In this document: positions 61,049 through 64,000 of the stretch, piece by piece | How positions within the stretch are numbered: position 1 is the first letter of the stretch | Layout: the number at the start of each line of letters is the position of its first letter | Assembly: GCF_047495875.1 (NCBI RefSeq) | Contig: NC_092459.1 | Coordinates: 36,241,634 to 36,305,633 of the forward strand | Direction: 5' to 3' | Source of the DNA: Pithys albifrons albifrons | Taxonomy: Eukaryota; Chordata; Aves; Passeriformes; Thamnophilidae | Length of the DNA: 64,000 nucleotides | Program-made: the position numbers and the translations under genes | The notes under the pieces: model-generated | What the model saw: the letters and a program-made list of their open reading frames with translations, nothing else | What the model was told of the DNA's origin: nothing | Databases searched by the model: none

Positions 61049-61076
61049 TTGATTCTATGATTCTATGATTCTATGA
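61049..61076 (+). repeat. CR1 3' tail octamers
   Basis: Three head-to-tail copies of GATTCTAT (the ATTCTATG octamer) end the element. CR1 uses this octamer instead of poly(A) for reverse-transcriptase recognition at the 3' end. The intact array supports a complete 3' end. Confidence 0.95.
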
Positions 61077-62253
61077 AAATGTTCTAGGCATGGATAATCC
61101 ATTTCCTGTAGATTTCCAGCATATCACAACTGGAGGATGTTGTGTTATTCTTCAGTACCATGTTTGTCACCAAAGCTAGAAAGATAAGAGGTGGGTTCTA
61201 TCTGTGAATCACACCCAGAAAGGTTCCTAATCCAAGGTAACTGCTACCTGATGCTGTATGTGTTTGCAACAGTTAAGGAAATATTTTAAATTTCCTATTA
61301 TCTTTGATTAGATATGGGCTTCAGTTTTGATTAAGTGTTAGGCACCAACTGTGAGGAACAAAAGAAGTGTCACGTATAACAGAGAGATAATTGTTTTTAA
61401 AAGTGAGATCCCTAAGAGAAAAAAAGAAAGCTGTTGAATTTCTTCCCATTTTATTGATTATGGTTTCACTATGATTATCCATCTATGGAAACATATGCTT
61501 TCAAAGGAGATAATCTTATCCGTGAGATGACTAACATACATCTAAATTTTCCATTGTTACATACCAGTGATATGTCTTTAAACCAGATCCTTCTGAACAT
61601 GTTCAACGCCAATGACACTCACTGATTTTCCTTTTGGATGAGGACAAACAGTTTTCTATGAATCACTGTGTTCTTCCTTTTATGCCTCACGTGTTTGAAA
61701 ATTATTTGCAGGCAGATGCTGACAATTTCCTGAAGAAACTTCATGGTTCATTACCTCCCTTTATGATAGCAGCAAAATAAATTGCTGTAGAGTCAGTTAA
61801 TGTGATAGAAAATGTTCACATTTCCAATAATAATAATAATAAAATCTCAATCCTGCTTTCTAAACTCTTCCACAATACTTTCCAAATCGCCTCCCCATCT
61901 GCTTTTGCGTGGAGATGCTAAGTATTACTTTGCACTAAGTAGAACAAAGGTTATCTCTGTGATGCAGATACTGCTGGTTTATGATTCTGCTTAGAGACAT
62001 TCTTCAGAAAAACAATGTACATAATTTAGACTGCTGGATGAGCAGAGGAGAAACAAGGAATGGGGCTTGTTGCTTCTGCTATATGCTGCTTGCTAAGTCC
62101 CTAACATGACTTGGAATTACAGCATGTTATGGAATATCAGTTAAATACATGCCCATATTTTCCCTAGAGAGGGATGGATGTAATATAATAAGCATATAAT
62201 TACTGTATATATTCTGGTGATCATAAAATGACTACCAGCCTTACAGTAAGCAA
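61077..62253. other. Anonymous AT-rich DNA between two CR1 3' ends
   Basis: No gene or repeat apart from an (AAT)n run at about 61826-61841. The CR1 3' ends on either side face each other. Confidence 0.6.
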
Positions 62254-62690
62254 GAATCATAGAATCATAGAATCAGTTGGGTTGGAAGAGACCTCTGAGA
62301 TCATCAAGTCCAACCCTTAATCAGCCCCACTTTGATTACTAGATCATGGCACTCAGTGCCACATCCAGTCTCACTTAAAAACCTTCAGGGTCGGAGATTC
62401 TACCACCTCCCTGGGCACGCCATTCCAATGCCTGACCACTCTCTGTAAAGAGCTCTCTCTGTAAAGAACTTCTTCCTGATATCCAACCTAAACCTCCCCT
62501 GGTAGAGCTTAAGCCCATGTCCTCTTGTCCTACTGTTGGTTGCCTGAGAGAAGAGACCAGTCCCCATCTGGCTACAACATCCTTTCAGGTAGTTGTAGAG
62601 AGTGATAAGGCCTCCCCTGAGCCTCTTCTTCTCCAGGCTAAACAACCCCAGGTCCCTCAGCCTTTCCTCATAGGACTTGTGCTCAGCTTC
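62254..62690 (-). mobile_element. CR1 LINE, 5'-truncated, with end of ORF2
   Basis: Reversed tail octamers (AATCATAGAATCATAGAATC) are followed by the 3' UTR and the C-terminal end of ORF2. The minus frame 62400-62645 reads [40 protein letters not shown] and [20 protein letters not shown] short duplication of CTCTCTGTAAAGA (62440-62467) interrupts the RVIRHWN part and shifts the frame near the end. It matches the 61-kb copy block for block, so both belong to one subfamily. The opposite orientation makes the two copies an inverted pair about 1.2 kb apart. Confidence 0.93.
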
Positions 62691-64000
62691 TCAGCATCAT
62701 GCCTGGGACAGGAACCACCGTGTTGGTCTCTCAGAACTCCTACAGTGAGGTCCTGAGTTTCCTACACAGGGCAGGGAAACTGAGGCATAGGTGTGTGGAC
62801 TTGCCAAGCTCTCCCTGTTGGGCTCTGGGCCCACAGATAGTGCTAAACCCCACCGTGTGGGTCCCTGCACACACTCCACCTCCAGCCTCTTTGCAGACAA
62901 TGTGCAGGCAAGGCCAAATCAAGCTTTTCCAAGTTCCAGTGTCTTTGCCATACTTGATATTAGTACTATTTGGAAGTAGCTATGCCGGTTTCCATTTTCC
63001 TGAATGCTCTGGTGGCCAAGTTTCCAAAAAGGCTTTAACTGAGCTGACTCTCATGTTCAGAGGAGTGCTTTGGGGTTTGCTCCTACCAGCCAGGAGGTGG
63101 ATTTTTGCCAGGATTCTGGACTGTGTTGGCATAGCCTTTGTGTATTTCATAGCTCATGACTCTCAAAGGGTCAAAACGCAAGAAAGTGGACAAAAATATT
63201 CACTATAAGTGAAGGGTGGGAGAATTAACTAAAGTGGATTTGCTTGATCAGCACAAAAGATGTTGCCGAAACAAAAGGATGAAGGTGGTGTAGCCAAAGG
63301 TGACATGACACAATACAGGGAACTTTTTTAAAAAAATCGGTGATAAAGAGCTTGCATGGCAATTACACAGATTATATCCCTCTATTTTGAATGATAAAAC
63401 AACAGGTTCTTTAAGTAGCAGTGGCTGCACCCAGGGTGGGCAGGTATTTACGACCTCTATAATGTGTGTGTGTCTGTCAATAAAGCACACAGGTAGCAAA
63501 TCATAACCTTATAATGAGCAAATCATTGTAAAGAAGAGATTTGCATTATAAAAGCACACCCTAAGCCAAAAGATAAGTCTTCTAAAGTCTGTATTTACCA
63601 CATGTAGCACACATTTAACTCTGGGTGATGTGATTTCACTTACAGTTGGAGTTAATACCACAGCTCAGATTCTAAGGGTGCACAGAAATGAGCAGTGTTT
63701 CAAAGGGTATATTGCTGAACTGGCTGACGGTTTCAGATGAAATAAAGAAACTGGGTTTCTGGGGTGTGGAAGAAGACAAGGCTTGTGTCCTGTTTCTTAT
63801 TTTTTTTCTCTTCAGCCTGATCAGTACGTAAAGGAGTAGAATCAAAATGCAGACCTGGAAGTTCATCGCTGAGATGAAAGAAGACACTCAGCATGAAGGC
63901 ACAAAGGCACAAGAAAGAAAGACAGGGAAGTAAAAGAGGAAGCAAAAGGCAAAACTTCAGTAGAAAAATCCAAAGCATCAGAATGGCTGATTTCAGCTTC
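62691..64000. other. Anonymous DNA to window end
   Basis: No gene or transposon recognised. The frame at 62699-63208 (169 codons) is the longest anonymous one, has no family motif and begins at the edge of the CR1 fragment. A (TG)n run of about 10 bases lies near 63462. The sequence runs off the window without a feature. Confidence 0.5.

Larger units (their letters stand above)
56790..61076 (+). mobile_element. Nearly full-length CR1 LINE
   Basis: About 4.3 kb with the complete CR1 plan: a GC-richer 5' leader (to 57063, with repeated CAGTTTGCAC units at 56931-56952), ORF1 (57064-58138), ORF2 (about 58210-60985), a short 3' UTR and three tail octamers ending near 61076. Full CR1 elements are about 4.5 kb and most copies are cut to a few hundred bases, so this is one of the rare long ones. 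The exact 5' end is uncertain because CR1 leaves no clear target duplication. Both ORFs carry frameshifts or stops and one endonuclease motif is mutated, so it is inactive. The relatively clean sequence suggests a fairly young insertion. Confidence 0.95.

Noticed and set aside
62699..63208. 169-codon plus-strand frame near the end of the window
   Set aside because: No motif, starts at the edge of a CR1 fragment, composition like translated non-coding DNA.

Overview
The window looks like bird nuclear DNA. The main evidence is six CR1 LINE copies, two of them ending in repeats of the avian CR1 tail octamer ATTCTATG, plus two solo LTRs with perfect 5-bp target duplications, the ERVL signature. 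Unique sequence is AT-rich and intron-like, broken by one sharp CpG island. I recognise no complete host protein-coding gene. Almost all long reading frames are chance frames, CpG-island frames or transposon remnants.

Layout. Bases 1-507: probable end of an LTR cut by the window edge. To about 36.5 kb: mostly anonymous AT-rich DNA with CR1 fragments (4.2, 9.7, 19.6 and 28.6 kb), a solo LTR (15392-16036), a SINE with a tRNA-Gln-like head followed by a shrunken 5S-rRNA-like segment (25568-25932, flanked by a 12-bp duplication), a candidate minus-strand TATA promoter (32.2-32.3 kb) and a 57-bp tandem duplication (33.1 kb). Bases 36.5-38.4 kb: a CpG island with CRE, NRF1, ZNF143/SBS and YY1-like sites. 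It has a strong minus-strand splice donor at 37120/37119 and a weaker plus-strand coding-like exon from 38153, so I read it as a bidirectional promoter. The main transcript probably runs leftward, which would make the left half of the window its first intron.

The right half (38.6-64 kb) is again intron- or intergenic-like. It holds a WD40-like reading-frame scrap (41.6-41.8 kb), an old repeat (47.6 kb), a fossil LINE reverse-transcriptase scrap (50.5 kb), a minus-strand solo LTR (54999-55626), a nearly full-length CR1 (about 56.8-61.08 kb) with ORF1 esterase and ORF2 endonuclease/reverse transcriptase readable but broken, and an opposed CR1 3' end at 62.25-62.69 kb.

The best candidate for something undescribed is the tRNA-Gln/5S composite SINE. 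The island's flanking genes could not be named from sequence alone.
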